From: Flavobacterium sp. ENC
Lineage (GTDB): Bacteria; Bacteroidota; Bacteroidia; Flavobacteriales; Flavobacteriaceae
DNA: 64,000 nt
NCBI RefSeq assembly: GCF_020991415.1
Contig: NZ_JAJMOY010000009.1
Coordinates: forward strand, 97,150-161,149
Direction: 5' to 3'
Shown: piece after piece, positions 34,292-43,278 of the stretch
How positions within the stretch are numbered: the first letter of the stretch is position 1
Layout: the number at the start of each line of letters is the position of its first letter
Made by a program: the position numbers and the translations under genes
Notes under the pieces: generated by a model
What the model saw: only the letters and a program-made list of their open reading frames with translations
Told to the model about the DNA's origin: nothing
Databases searched by the model: none

Positions 34292-35719
34292 CTAGCCTAA
34301 CAAAGCGTTTTTCAATCCTTCAAAGTCAACTGAAATTTGTTCGCCTGAAACCAGGTTTTTAAGCGAGTACAAATTAGCAGCAATCTCCTGATCGCCAGCA
34401 ATGACTGCAAAAGGAATCAAACGTTTGTCGGCATACTGAAACTGCTTCCCTACTTTTACATTATCCGGATATAATTCTACTTTTATATTTTCTTTTCTCA
34501 GTTTCTGAATCGCCTGTGAAGCATACAAAGCCTCGGCATCACCATAATTGACAAACAATGCTTTAGAAGTTGCCGCCACAGTTTCCGGGAACAATTGAAG
34601 TTCCTCTAAAACCAGATAAATACGATCTAATCCGAAGGAAATTCCAACACCGCTCATATTTTTTAAACCAAAAATACCGGTCAGGTCATCGTATCTTCCG
34701 CCACCGCCAATGGAACCAATCGAAACTGTTTTTGGTGCTGCCACTTCAAAAATGGCTCCTGTGTAATAATTTAATCCACGGGCCAGCGTCACATCAAGAT
34801 CTAAAGTTGCGGTTGACAAACCTAAAGTGGCCACATTGTCACAGATAAATTTAAGCTCCTGAACTCCTTTCATCCCTTCTTCAGAGGAAGCCAGTAAAGT
34901 AGAAAGCTGATTGATTTTATCTGCAAAAGTTCCGCTGAAACTAAATAACGGCTGTACTTTTACCAATGCTTCTTCAGAAATTCCTTTTTCGATCATTTCC
35001 TTTTTCACGCCGTCTTCACCAATTTTATCCAGCTTGTCTAAAGCCACGGTAAAATCTATTAATTTATCTGACGCCCCGATTACTTCGGCAATTCCCGATA
35101 ATATTTTTCTGTTATTGATTTTAATGGTAACCCCTTCCAGTCCTAAAGCAGTAAAAACAGTGTCATATAACTGCACCAGTTCTACTTCCTGCCATAAAGA
35201 CTTTGAACCTACAACATCGGCATCGCACTGGAAAAATTCTCTGTAACGGCCTTTCTGCGGACGGTCAGCTCTCCAAACCGGCTGAATCTGGTATCTTTTA
35301 AAAGGAAATTCAATTTCATTCTGGTGCTGCACCACATATCTGGCAAATGGAACTGTCAGGTCATAACGCAACGCTTTCTCGGATATTTTTCCTGTAAATT
35401 TATTCAGCTCAATTCTCTGATTAAGATCGATTGTTTCAGCAGAATTCAATTGCAATTGTTCGAGGTATTCCGGTAATTCAATTTTTGTTTTATTGAAGAA
35501 AAAATTTCCTGAATTCAAAATCTTAAAAATCAAACGATCGCCTTCTTCACCGTATTTCCCCATTAAGGTATCTGAATTTTCGAATGATGGCGTTTCGATA
35601 GGCTGAAAACCAAATTTCTCGAAATTATTTTTTATAACCTGAATAATATATTGACGTTTTGACACCTCTGCCGGAGAAAAATCTCTCGTTCCTTGTGGTA
35701 TAGTTGGTTTTGAAGCCAT
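34292..35719 (-). CDS. hisS: Histidyl-tRNA synthetase
   Basis: A 475-residue class II aminoacyl-tRNA synthetase that charges tRNA-His. Motif 2 region is FKRYQIQPVWRADRPQKGRYREFFQCDADVVG, preceded by RYDLTVPFARYV. The His-specific signatures are GLNYYTGAIFE and the motif 3 GGGRYDDL...SGVGISFGLDR. A C-terminal anticodon-binding domain follows (ALFVNYGDAEALYASQAIQKLR). It is somewhat longer than the E. coli enzyme, with inserts typical of the group. It diverges from the ABC permease across repeat DNA. Confidence 0.96.
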   Translation of the reverse strand: MASKPTIPQGTRDFSPAEVSKRQYIIQVIKNNFEKFGFQPIETPSFENSDTLMGKYGEEGDRLIFKILNSGNFFFNKTKIELPEYLEQLQLNSAETIDLNQRIELNKFTGKISEKALRYDLTVPFARYVVQHQNEIEFPFKRYQIQPVWRADRPQKGRYREFFQCDADVVGSKSLWQEVELVQLYDTVFTALGLEGVTIKINNRKILSGIAEVIGASDKLIDFTVALDKLDKIGEDGVKKEMIEKGISEEALVKVQPLFSFSGTFADKINQLSTLLASSEEGMKGVQELKFICDNVATLGLSTATLDLDVTLARGLNYYTGAIFEVAAPKTVSIGSIGGGGRYDDLTGIFGLKNMSGVGISFGLDRIYLVLEELQLFPETVAATSKALFVNYGDAEALYASQAIQKLRKENIKVELYPDNVKVGKQFQYADKRLIPFAVIAGDQEIAANLYSLKNLVSGEQISVDFEGLKNALLG

Positions 35720-35721
35720 TT

Positions 35722-35822
35722 TTTTAGATTTTAGATTTTGGGATTTTTAGATGATTCGATTTTCCTTTTAAAATTTGAAACTACTCCCTGATTATTTCAT
35801 TTTTTAGATTTTTAGATTTCTC
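35722..35822. repeat. TTTAGAT short-word repeat
   Basis: TTTTTAGATTTTAGATTTTGGG and later TTTTTTAGATTTTTAGATTTC words lie between the divergent hisS and permease genes. The same word starts the repeat at 55491. Confidence 0.7.
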
Positions 35823-35924
35823 TATACTTCTAAATCGAGTGCAAATATCTTATTTTTTAAAATAAATAATGCCAGTTCGAAAACAAACTTGTAACAAAAA
35901 ACGTATTTTCGTGACAAATTGTTC

Positions 35925-37169
35925 ATGATGCTAAAATTATTCAAAGAAAATATCCGAATTGCGTTTGGTTCCATCAAAACACAATTGTTACGTACCATTC
36001 TTACCGTTTTAATTATCGCTATCGGAATTACAGCTTTAGTTGGAATTCTGACTGTGGTTACGGCTTTGGAAAACACCATTTCGACCAATTTTGCCTCAAT
36101 GGGCGCCAATACCTTCAATATTAATCAATACGAAAACACGGTTAAAAATCGTGGCGGTAACGAACGTGAAGTTATTAATCCGATTATCTCTTATCCTGAA
36201 GCGGTTGCTTTTAAAAACAAATACAAATATCCTTTTACGGAAACTTCCCTTTCCTTTACGGCGACTTCAAAAGCAGAAGTAAAATATTTAGACCAGAAAA
36301 CAGATCCGGAAATCAGCATTTTGGGGGTCGACGAGCATTTTATAGGCAATTCGGGTTTAGAAATTAATTTAGGCCGCAGTTTTAATCAGTTTGATATTGA
36401 AAACAACACCTATTCCTGCATTGTAGGATCTGATTTTGAAAAAGGCCTATTGAAAGATGTCAATCCAATCGATAAAATAATCTCCATTCGCGGAGCGCGT
36501 TTTAAAGTCATCGGCGTTTTAAAAGAAAAAGGATCAACGTTTGGAAACAGTCAGGATTTAAGGGTATTAATTCCAATTCAGGTAGCGCGTTCCTTGTTTA
36601 CGGCACCCAATATTAATTACACCATGAGTGTGATGGTTTCCAAAAAAGAACTTTTAGACGAAGCCGTTGACAACGCCACAAGCATCATGCGAAGAGTACG
36701 CAAATTAAGTCCGGTTCGTGATAATAATTTCGGTATTGGCCGCAGTGATGATCTAATCAACAGAATTCTAGGGATAACCCAATACTTAGGCTGGGCTGCG
36801 TGGATTATCAGTATCATTACGATTTTAGGTTCATCGATTGCCTTAATGAATATCATGATTGTTTCGGTTACCGAACGTACACGTGAAATTGGAGTCCGAA
36901 AAGCTTTAGGTGCGAAAAGAATAACCGTTGCCACTCAGTTTTTTATCGAAACCCTATTGATTGGTCAACTGGGCGGCCTGGCAGGAATTGTACTTGGAAT
37001 TTTAGTGGGATTTGCCTTTTCATCCGCAATGGGCTTTGCATTTGTGATTCCCTGGATGGCAATTTTTGCAGCTTTTGCCACAAGTTTTATGGTAGCCATT
37101 GTTTCCGGATTATACCCTGCTGTTAAAGCTTCGAAACTTGACCCGATAGAAGCTTTGCGCTATGAGTGA
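35925..37169 (+). CDS. MacB/FtsX-like ABC transporter permease
   Basis: A protein of about 414 residues with one N-terminal helix, a ~230-residue extracytoplasmic MacB core domain and three C-terminal helices (FtsX domain). LMNIMIVSVTERTREIGVRKALGAKR is the diagnostic FtsX/MacB cytoplasmic loop. Members move lipoproteins, peptides or drugs by mechanotransmission with a separate ATPase, and none is adjacent here. I start it at ATG 35925 (MMLKLFKENIRIAFGSIKTQLLRT). A TTG six bases upstream is less likely. Confidence 0.9.
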   Translation: MMLKLFKENIRIAFGSIKTQLLRTILTVLIIAIGITALVGILTVVTALENTISTNFASMGANTFNINQYENTVKNRGGNEREVINPIISYPEAVAFKNKYKYPFTETSLSFTATSKAEVKYLDQKTDPEISILGVDEHFIGNSGLEINLGRSFNQFDIENNTYSCIVGSDFEKGLLKDVNPIDKIISIRGARFKVIGVLKEKGSTFGNSQDLRVLIPIQVARSLFTAPNINYTMSVMVSKKELLDEAVDNATSIMRRVRKLSPVRDNNFGIGRSDDLINRILGITQYLGWAAWIISIITILGSSIALMNIMIVSVTERTREIGVRKALGAKRITVATQFFIETLLIGQLGGLAGIVLGILVGFAFSSAMGFAFVIPWMAIFAAFATSFMVAIVSGLYPAVKASKLDPIEALRYE

Positions 37170-37170
37170 T

Positions 37171-37310
37171 TTTTTAGTTTTCAGTCACAGTGTGCAGTCG
37201 CAGGTGCCGTTATGTAAACACTGAGACCGAAAACTGTGACTGAAAACTGAGACTGAAAACTGAGACTGAAAACTGAGACTGAGACTGAAGACTGAGACTA
37301 AAAACTAAAC
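37171..37310. repeat. 13-bp tandem GACTGAAAACTGA with an inverted start
   Basis: Three near-perfect tandem copies of GACTGAAAACTGA (37238-37276), followed by decayed units, face TTTTTAGTTTTCAGTCACAG (37171-37190). It fills the gap between convergent genes and ends just at the prmC stop. Confidence 0.85.
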
Positions 37311-38159
37311 AATCCCCTTCATCATCCTGTCGTTGTCATAAATATCTCTGCGTAATTCAATATTTTTGAAATTCATTGATTCGAGTAAACTATTCATCTC
37401 CTCACCCAGATATTGATTAATTTCGAAAAACAGCTGCCCGTTTTCCAGAAGATTCTTCTGAGCCAAAGCCGCAATTTTTTTATAAAAAACAAGTGCATTA
37501 TTATCTTCTACAAAAAGGGCTAAATGAGGTTCGTAGTCCAGCACATTCTTTTTTATTTCTTCTTTTTCCAAATTCCGGACATAAGGCGGATTGGAAACAA
37601 TAATATCAAAATTGTCTTTGAGCAGCTCCAGTTCTAAAATGTCCCTATAGATAAAGGTAACTTCAACATTATTATTGATTGCATTTCTTTTGGCTGTTTC
37701 AAGTGCTTTCTTCGATATGTCTATTGCATACACTTCTGCATTGGGAAGGTTCTTCGCCAGTGAAATAGCAATACAGCCGCTTCCGGTCCCGATATCTAAA
37801 ATTTTTAACCGTTTGGATTTGTCGAGTCCTGTATTTTCATTAATAATCCACTCGACCAATTCTTCCGTTTCCGGCCTTGGAATCAAAACGTTCTCATTTA
37901 CTTCGAAATCCATTCCGTAGAAATTCGTTTTCCCTAATAAATACTGAATTGGAACTTCTTTTTTTAATTGTTCTAAAATGGAACACCAATAAACAAGATC
38001 GGCTGTACTAAAATTTAATTCATGATTGAGCGCCAGGTCAATTTGTCGCAGCTTGTGTTTGTATTCTAAAATTAAATAGAAAAAACTCTCCGCTTCATAT
38101 GCATCATAAAAAGGCGACAATTCCTGTATAAACTGAGTGCGATATTGTTTGATTCTCAT
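37305..38159 (-). CDS. prmC: Release factor glutamine methyltransferase PrmC
   Basis: A 284-residue SAM-dependent enzyme that methylates the GGQ glutamine of peptide release factors. The N-terminal helical domain precedes a Rossmann fold with motif I ILDIGTGSGCIAISLA and the catalytic NPPY (IVSNPPYVRN). Both are standard for the family. The upstream gene on the same strand is an acetyltransferase 72 bp away. A GACTGAAAACT repeat borders the stop codon. Confidence 0.94.
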   Translation of the reverse strand: MRIKQYRTQFIQELSPFYDAYEAESFFYLILEYKHKLRQIDLALNHELNFSTADLVYWCSILEQLKKEVPIQYLLGKTNFYGMDFEVNENVLIPRPETEELVEWIINENTGLDKSKRLKILDIGTGSGCIAISLAKNLPNAEVYAIDISKKALETAKRNAINNNVEVTFIYRDILELELLKDNFDIIVSNPPYVRNLEKEEIKKNVLDYEPHLALFVEDNNALVFYKKIAALAQKNLLENGQLFFEINQYLGEEMNSLLESMNFKNIELRRDIYDNDRMMKGIV

Positions 38160-38231
38160 TTTGTTTTTTTAGCATTAATTTTAAATAAAGCCAAGTGCAT
38201 TCTACAATAAGTACTATACTAACAAAAAATG

Positions 38232-38729
38232 TTACAGTCCATCATGCAAATCTTTCAGCATCCAGACAGGGCAAGAACTGTGCCCGGTACATCCCATCGG
38301 AGCATCTAAATATTCAAAACCTGATTTTTTATATAATTTTTGAGCTGCATGCATAAAGGGCATCGTTTCGATATAGCACTTATCAAAACCAAAATCCCTG
38401 GCCTGCTGCAAACATTTCTCCATCATAACACTTCCAATGCCCAAACCACGGGTTTCAGGCAAAAAGTACATTTTTTGCAATTCACAAATTTTAGGATCTG
38501 CATTTTCCAAAGGCGCGATTCCGGCACAACCTACAATTTCACCTTCATTTTCAACCACAAAATAAACCGATTGCGTTTTATTATATTCTTCAAACATTAA
38601 GTCTAAGTACGGATCTTCATAAGCCGTTCCTGTTTTTGGGATTTCCATCTCGTCAAAAACTGCCCTTATTAACGTGGCGACTGCCTGATTGTCTTCTTTT
38701 TTAATCGTTCTGATACTCCAGTTTTCCAT
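38232..38729 (-). CDS. GNAT-family N-acetyltransferase
   Basis: A 165-residue acetyltransferase. FLPETRGLGIGSVMMEKCLQQARDFGF is the acetyl-CoA binding region and AQKLYKKSGFEYL the last helix-strand. The C-terminal MGCTGHSSCPVWMLKDL is a conserved tail of this subgroup. Substrate unknown. It lies between prmC and the divergent ribD, whose promoter region starts about 85 bp beyond its ATG. Confidence 0.88.
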   Translation of the reverse strand: MENWSIRTIKKEDNQAVATLIRAVFDEMEIPKTGTAYEDPYLDLMFEEYNKTQSVYFVVENEGEIVGCAGIAPLENADPKICELQKMYFLPETRGLGIGSVMMEKCLQQARDFGFDKCYIETMPFMHAAQKLYKKSGFEYLDAPMGCTGHSSCPVWMLKDLHDGL

Positions 38730-38812
38730 CTTTATTTATTCGTCTTATAACTACAAAAGTAAAAATAGTTTTCCGATAGTTTTCTTAACGGGACGGTAAA
38801 CTCAAAAATAAC

Positions 38813-38820
38813 TACTTTTG
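38813..38820 (+). promoter_or_regulatory. Candidate -7 box for ribD
   Basis: TACTTTTG matches TAnnTTTG and ends only 4 nt before the GTG start, so the transcript would be leaderless or nearly so. Confidence 0.5.
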
Positions 38821-38824
38821 CAGG

Positions 38825-39874
38825 GTGAATATACAGGAGAAATACATAAAACGATGCATTGAGCTGGCCAGAAATGGCTTCGGAACGACCTATCCCAACC
38901 CTATGGTAGGAAGTGTAATTGTTTACGAAGACCGCATTATTGGTGAAGGCTGGCATAAAAAAGCCGGAGAACCGCATGCAGAAGTAAACGCGATTCGATC
39001 TGTGAAAGATAAATCGTTATTAAAAAAGGCTACTATTTATGTGAGCTTGGAACCCTGCAGCCATTTTGGAAAAACACCGCCCTGCTGTGATTTAATTATT
39101 GAACATAAAATCCCAAATGTAGTAGTCGGAACTGTTGATCCCAATGAAAAAGTGGCCGGAAGAGGAATAAAAAAAATTATCGAAGCCGGAGCGAATGTGA
39201 CCGTTGGTATTCTGGAAGAGGAATGTAACGAACTCAACAAACGCTTTTTTACCTATCACCAAAAAAAACGGCCTTATATTATTCTGAAATGGGCTGAAAG
39301 TCAGGATGGTTTTTTAGCTCCTGAAAAAACAGAAGGTCAGGACCGAAAACCAGTTTGGATTACCAACCCGTATTCCAGGCAACTGGTACACAAATGGAGA
39401 AGCGAAGAACAGGCAATTTTGGCCGGAACGCAAACCGTTATTGAGGACAATCCGAAGCTGAACGTTCGGGACTGGAGTGGCAATAATCCGGTTCGAATTG
39501 TTTTAGATCAGAATAACCGAATTCCGGAAGACAGTTTTATTTTTGACAATAGTGTTAAAACGATTGTAATTACAAAATCTGAAATTGTCAGCGAAAAAGA
39601 AAATCTTACCTTTGAAGCAATTGATTTTAATCAGAATATAATTCCCCAAATTATTGACGTTTTATATCGAAATCAAATTCAGTCTGTACTAATTGAAGGC
39701 GGTTTAAGAACCCTTCAAACTTTTATAGATGAGGATATTTGGGACGAAGCCAGAATCTTTAAAGGAAAGAGTTTATTTGGAAAAGGAACGAAAGCTCCGT
39801 TTTTATCCGGGAAAATATCAGGCAAAATCAATATTGAAAGCGACGAACTAACACGAATTAGAAATCATGATTGA
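38825..39874 (+). CDS. ribD: Bifunctional riboflavin deaminase-reductase RibD
   Basis: A 349-residue riboflavin-synthesis enzyme. The deaminase domain (residues 1-~145) has the zinc ligands in EPHAEVNAI and EPCSHFGKTPPCCDLI. The NADPH-dependent reductase domain follows (KWAESQDGF, VLIEGGLRTL). Start is GTG at 38825 (NIQEKYIKRCIELARNGFGTTYPNPMVGSV), which keeps the family's N-terminus. The next gene overlaps its end by 8 nt. Other riboflavin genes are not in the window. Confidence 0.95.
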   Translation: MNIQEKYIKRCIELARNGFGTTYPNPMVGSVIVYEDRIIGEGWHKKAGEPHAEVNAIRSVKDKSLLKKATIYVSLEPCSHFGKTPPCCDLIIEHKIPNVVVGTVDPNEKVAGRGIKKIIEAGANVTVGILEEECNELNKRFFTYHQKKRPYIILKWAESQDGFLAPEKTEGQDRKPVWITNPYSRQLVHKWRSEEQAILAGTQTVIEDNPKLNVRDWSGNNPVRIVLDQNNRIPEDSFIFDNSVKTIVITKSEIVSEKENLTFEAIDFNQNIIPQIIDVLYRNQIQSVLIEGGLRTLQTFIDEDIWDEARIFKGKSLFGKGTKAPFLSGKISGKINIESDELTRIRNHD

Positions 39875-40469
39875 TACTATAATTTTTGACTTTGGTGATA
39901 TTTTTATCAATTTAGACAAACAGGCTACCATTTCAGGATTGCAGCAATTAGGCATGACCGAATGGAATGCTGAACTGGATCGTCTGAATCTTTTATTTGA
40001 AACCGGTGACATTTCGCATGATGAATTTATTGAAGGTTTTCAAAAAGAACTTCCAAATGCTTCAAAAGAAGAAATCCTGAAAGCATGGAACGCTGTTTTG
40101 GCTGATTTTCCTTTGTACCGTTTAGAATTCCTGCAAATGCTCTCCAAGAAATACAGGTTGTTTTTATTGAGCAATACCGATTCTATTCACATTGAAACTT
40201 TCGAAAATAAAAGCGGCATTTCTTTTTACAGCGATTTTTACCAGTGTTTTGAAAAAGTTTATTTTTCATTTGAAATTGGAAAACGAAAACCAAATGCTGA
40301 TGCGTTTCAATATTTAATCAACAAACATGAGTTATCCCCAAAACGAACTTTATTTGTAGATGACAAAAAAGAAAACACTGATTCTGCCGCCGCACTGGGT
40401 TTCCAGGTATGGAATTTACAGGTAGGAAAAGAAGATGTTGTGGATTTGTTTGATAAAAAAATTTTATAG
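39867..40469 (+). CDS. HAD-IA family phosphatase
   Basis: A 200-residue HAD hydrolase. Motif I reads FDFGDIFIN, with Asp8 and Asp11 where the family has DxDGT/V. Motif II is LLSNTDS, motif III Lys is in GKRKPNADAFQY, and motif IV is FVDDKKENTDSAAALGF. It overlaps ribD by 8 nt, so translation is coupled. That raises the possibility that it removes phosphate from the RibD product in flavin synthesis (inference from context). Confidence 0.88.
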   Translation: MIDTIIFDFGDIFINLDKQATISGLQQLGMTEWNAELDRLNLLFETGDISHDEFIEGFQKELPNASKEEILKAWNAVLADFPLYRLEFLQMLSKKYRLFLLSNTDSIHIETFENKSGISFYSDFYQCFEKVYFSFEIGKRKPNADAFQYLINKHELSPKRTLFVDDKKENTDSAAALGFQVWNLQVGKEDVVDLFDKKIL

Positions 40470-40483
40470 CTTATCTTTTTATC

Positions 40484-40552
40484 TTTCCCGCAGATTTGTT
40501 TTACAGGACATTTATCATATCTGCTTTATCTGCAAAATCTGCGAGAGAAAAA
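40484..40552. repeat. CGCAGATTT / AAATCTGCG inverted repeat
   Basis: TTTCCCGCAGATTTG and CAAAATCTGCGAGAGAAA face each other across ATCTGC words. The RNA could fold as a hairpin in the gap between the HAD and YigZ genes. Confidence 0.7.
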
Positions 40553-40586
40553 CTTTAAACACAAAATCTAATCTGAAAATTTACTT

Positions 40587-41219
40587 TTGGAATACAACGA
40601 CACCTATAAAACCATAGCTTTTGAGTCAGAAGAAACCTTATTTAAGGAAAAAGGAAGTAAATTCTTTGGTTACGCTTTTCCTATAGAAACCGAAGACGAA
40701 GTAAAACCCATTATTGAAATCTTAAAAAAGCAACATCCGCATGCCGTCCATTTTTGTTATGCGTATCAACTGGGTATAGCTCCAAACCTCTCTTATCGTA
40801 CCAATGATGATGGGGAACCAGGCAATACGGCCGGAGCTCCGATCTATGGTCAGATACAGTCTTTTGGCCTGACTAATGTCCTTGTTGTAGTGGTCCGCAT
40901 CTTTGGCGGTGTAAAATTGGGCGTGGGCGGATTAATTGCCGCATACAAAACCACTGCACAAATGACACTTGAAGTTTGTGAGATTGTCGAAAAAACAATC
41001 GATGTTCCGTTTTTAATCTCTTTTGACTATAAAAACATGAATAAAGTGATGCGTGTGATCAAGGAAAAAAAACTGGATATCATTTCTCAGGAAATGGAAA
41101 TGGACGAAAATTCAGGAATGCCAATTGGCAAAATCGTGATAAAAACACGAAAAAAAAATGCTGAAACAGTATTCAGCATTTTTGATTTAATGTTTGAAAT
41201 TGACATCAAATTTATATAA
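40587..41219 (+). CDS. IMPACT/YigZ-family protein
   Basis: A 210-residue protein of the YigZ/IMPACT family, with the signature YRTNDDGEPGNTAGAPIYGQIQ and VVRIFGGVKLGVGGLIAAY. The N-terminal ~125 residues form the IMPACT domain and the rest a ferredoxin-like DUF1949 domain. Bacterial members are linked to ribosome or translation-stress roles, but the mechanism is unsettled. The start is read as TTG at 40587 (MEYNDTYKTIAFESEE). A TACTTTTG sequence overlaps this codon, so transcription must come from further upstream if the TTG is right. Confidence 0.9.
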   Translation: MEYNDTYKTIAFESEETLFKEKGSKFFGYAFPIETEDEVKPIIEILKKQHPHAVHFCYAYQLGIAPNLSYRTNDDGEPGNTAGAPIYGQIQSFGLTNVLVVVVRIFGGVKLGVGGLIAAYKTTAQMTLEVCEIVEKTIDVPFLISFDYKNMNKVMRVIKEKKLDIISQEMEMDENSGMPIGKIVIKTRKKNAETVFSIFDLMFEIDIKFI

Positions 41220-41250
41220 TTTAATAGAAAATCCAGTACCTTTTTAACAA

Positions 41251-41655
41251 TTATAACAAGGTTTTAAACAGCTCCAAAATATAATCCGGAGGAGCAGTCG
41301 GGCGACCTGATTTTAACGAAATAAATACTAAAATAAACACCGCAGTTGTTAATAACTCGTTTGCTTCGTTGTAGATCTCGCAGTCGAATTCGATCTTGAC
41401 AGAAGATTGACTTTTGAAAGTCGTATGAATCGTTAACAGTTCATCATAACGTGCCGATTTTTTGTAATTAATCTGCATCGAAACAATCGGCAATCCAATT
41501 CCGCTTTCTTCCATGCTTTTATAGGAAATCCCTTTATCTCTAAGCCATTCCACGCGTCCTATCTCAAAATAAGGAACGTAATTTCCGTGATATACAACTC
41601 CCATTTGGTCTGTTTCAGAGTAACGAACCCGCACTTGAGTTTGATGATTTTTCAT
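41251..41655 (-). CDS. Acyl-CoA thioesterase (YbgC/FadM, hot-dog fold)
   Basis: A 134-residue hot-dog protein. VRYSETDQMGVVYHGNYVPYFEIGRVEWLRDKG is the active-site region of the 4-hydroxybenzoyl-CoA thioesterase/YbgC group, where an Asp in the TDQMGV turn is catalytic. It hydrolyses short- or medium-chain acyl-CoA thioesters in the cytoplasm. It is convergent with yigZ across a 31-bp gap and diverges from dnaA. Confidence 0.92.
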   Translation of the reverse strand: MKNHQTQVRVRYSETDQMGVVYHGNYVPYFEIGRVEWLRDKGISYKSMEESGIGLPIVSMQINYKKSARYDELLTIHTTFKSQSSVKIEFDCEIYNEANELLTTAVFILVFISLKSGRPTAPPDYILELFKTLL

Positions 41656-41841
41656 TATTTATATATTAAAAAAAATTAGTTTTTAAAAGTCTCCTTACAA
41701 CATTTTTTTATAAAATTAGAGGCCAAATTATTTTTTTTTACAGAAATTTGTTCACATATTTGTTATCCCGAAATTCGGAATAAAATCGCTCCTTTTTTAT
41801 TAGGAGAATCTTTATCAATAATAAAAAATTTATTTGAATCT

Positions 41842-43269
41842 ATGACTAAAACTGCTCAATCGGTATGGGAAAACTGTTTGTCCTTTATAAAAGACAATAT
41901 TCAAGACCAGGCATACAAAACCTGGTTCGAACCAATCAAATCAGTTGAGCTAACCGACAACGCGTTATATATTCAAGTACCAAGTAAATTTTTCTACGAA
42001 TGGTTAGAAGAACACTACGTTAAATTATTGAAAGTTGCGCTTACCAAAGAACTGGGAAAAAACGCAAAGTTACTCTATAAAATCAAAATGGAAAACACTT
42101 ATGGTAATAAACAGCCGTTTACCGAACAGCTGCCAAGTGCCAACAGAGTGCCGATGAAACCGCAAGAGGTTGATGCTCCGTTTAAAAACTTAAATCCGGA
42201 ACTTAAAAATCCGTTTGTAATTCCCGGAATCAGAAATTTAAAAATTGAGTCCCAGTTAAATGCGAACTATAGTTTTGACAATTTCCTTGAAGGAGATTCC
42301 AACCGTCTGGCCCGTTCTGCGGGTATGGCAGTAGCCAACAAACCCGGAGGAACTTCCTTTAACCCCTTATTAATTTTTGGCGGAGTTGGTTTGGGAAAAA
42401 CACACCTTGCACATGCAATAGGTGTTGAAGTAAAAGACAAATACCCTGAAAAAACGGTTTTATATATTTCTGCCGAAATTTTCACACAACAATATATTGA
42501 CTCGGTAAAAAAGAACAATCGTAATGATTTCATTCACTTTTATCAGTTGATCGATGTTTTGATCATTGATGATGTTCAGTTTTTATCCGGAAAATCGGGA
42601 ACTCAGGACGTTTTCTTCCATATTTTCAATTACTTACATCAAAACGGAAAACAGGTAATCCTAACGTCTGACAAAGCTCCTGTTGATATGCAGGATATCG
42701 AGCAGCGTTTATTGTCCCGTTTCAAATGGGGATTATCTGCCGAATTGCATCAGCCGGATTACGAAACCCGTATTTCAATCCTGAAAAACATTCTGTACCG
42801 CGATGGTGTGGATATGCCGGAAGACATTATAGAATATGTTGCCCGTAATATCAAAACCAACGTTAGAGAACTGGAAGGTGCCATTATTTCGTTAATTGCA
42901 CAATCTTCTTTCAACAAAAAAGAAGTTACCATTGAGTTAGCTAAAAGCGTTGTAGAGAAATTTGTTAAAAATGTAAAGAGAGAAATCTCTATCGATTATA
43001 TTCAAAAAATTGTATCCGATTATTTTCAGCTGGATATTGAAACACTTCAGTCCAAAACCAGAAAAAGGCACGTTGTTCAGGCAAGGCAACTGGCGATGTT
43101 TTTTGCAAAGAAATTTACTAAAGCTTCTTTGGCAAACATTGGTTCACAAATTGGAGACCGTGATCATGCTACTGTATTACATGCTTGTAAGACAGTTGAC
43201 AATTTAGTTTCCACAGACAAACAATTCAAAAAATTTGTCGAAGACATCAACAAAAAACTAACGCTATAA
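41842..43269 (+). CDS. dnaA: Chromosomal replication initiator DnaA
   Basis: A 475-residue initiator. Domain I (1-~90, VWENCLSFIKDNIQDQAYKTWFEPI) binds partners and a linker follows. The AAA+ domain has Walker A GGVGLGKTH near 177-185 and Walker B VLIIDDVQFLSGK. Domain IV ends with the DNA-binding signature GDRDHATVLHACKTV. Length and order are normal. The 186-bp upstream gap is AT-rich with small hairpins but no cluster of clear DnaA boxes, so I do not call an origin here. LMW-PTP follows 9 nt downstream, probably in the same operon. Confidence 0.97.
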   Translation: MTKTAQSVWENCLSFIKDNIQDQAYKTWFEPIKSVELTDNALYIQVPSKFFYEWLEEHYVKLLKVALTKELGKNAKLLYKIKMENTYGNKQPFTEQLPSANRVPMKPQEVDAPFKNLNPELKNPFVIPGIRNLKIESQLNANYSFDNFLEGDSNRLARSAGMAVANKPGGTSFNPLLIFGGVGLGKTHLAHAIGVEVKDKYPEKTVLYISAEIFTQQYIDSVKKNNRNDFIHFYQLIDVLIIDDVQFLSGKSGTQDVFFHIFNYLHQNGKQVILTSDKAPVDMQDIEQRLLSRFKWGLSAELHQPDYETRISILKNILYRDGVDMPEDIIEYVARNIKTNVRELEGAIISLIAQSSFNKKEVTIELAKSVVEKFVKNVKREISIDYIQKIVSDYFQLDIETLQSKTRKRHVVQARQLAMFFAKKFTKASLANIGSQIGDRDHATVLHACKTVDNLVSTDKQFKKFVEDINKKLTL

Positions 43270-43278
43270 ACGCGAGTC

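Noticed and set aside
38732..38977. 81-codon minus-strand frame across the ribD start
   Set aside because: It is a mirror of the ribD N-terminal coding region and its promoter, with no protein-like composition.
41789..41806. CTCCT...AGGAG hairpin as a ribosome-site-hiding switch for dnaA
   Set aside because: The AGGAG lies about 35 nt before the ATG, too far for a ribosome site, and Flavobacterium hardly uses such sites.
41656..41841. Replication origin upstream of dnaA
   Set aside because: The gap is AT-rich with TTGTTCACA and TTATCAATA, but no clear TTATCCACA cluster. Origins in Bacteroidota are often not next to dnaA.
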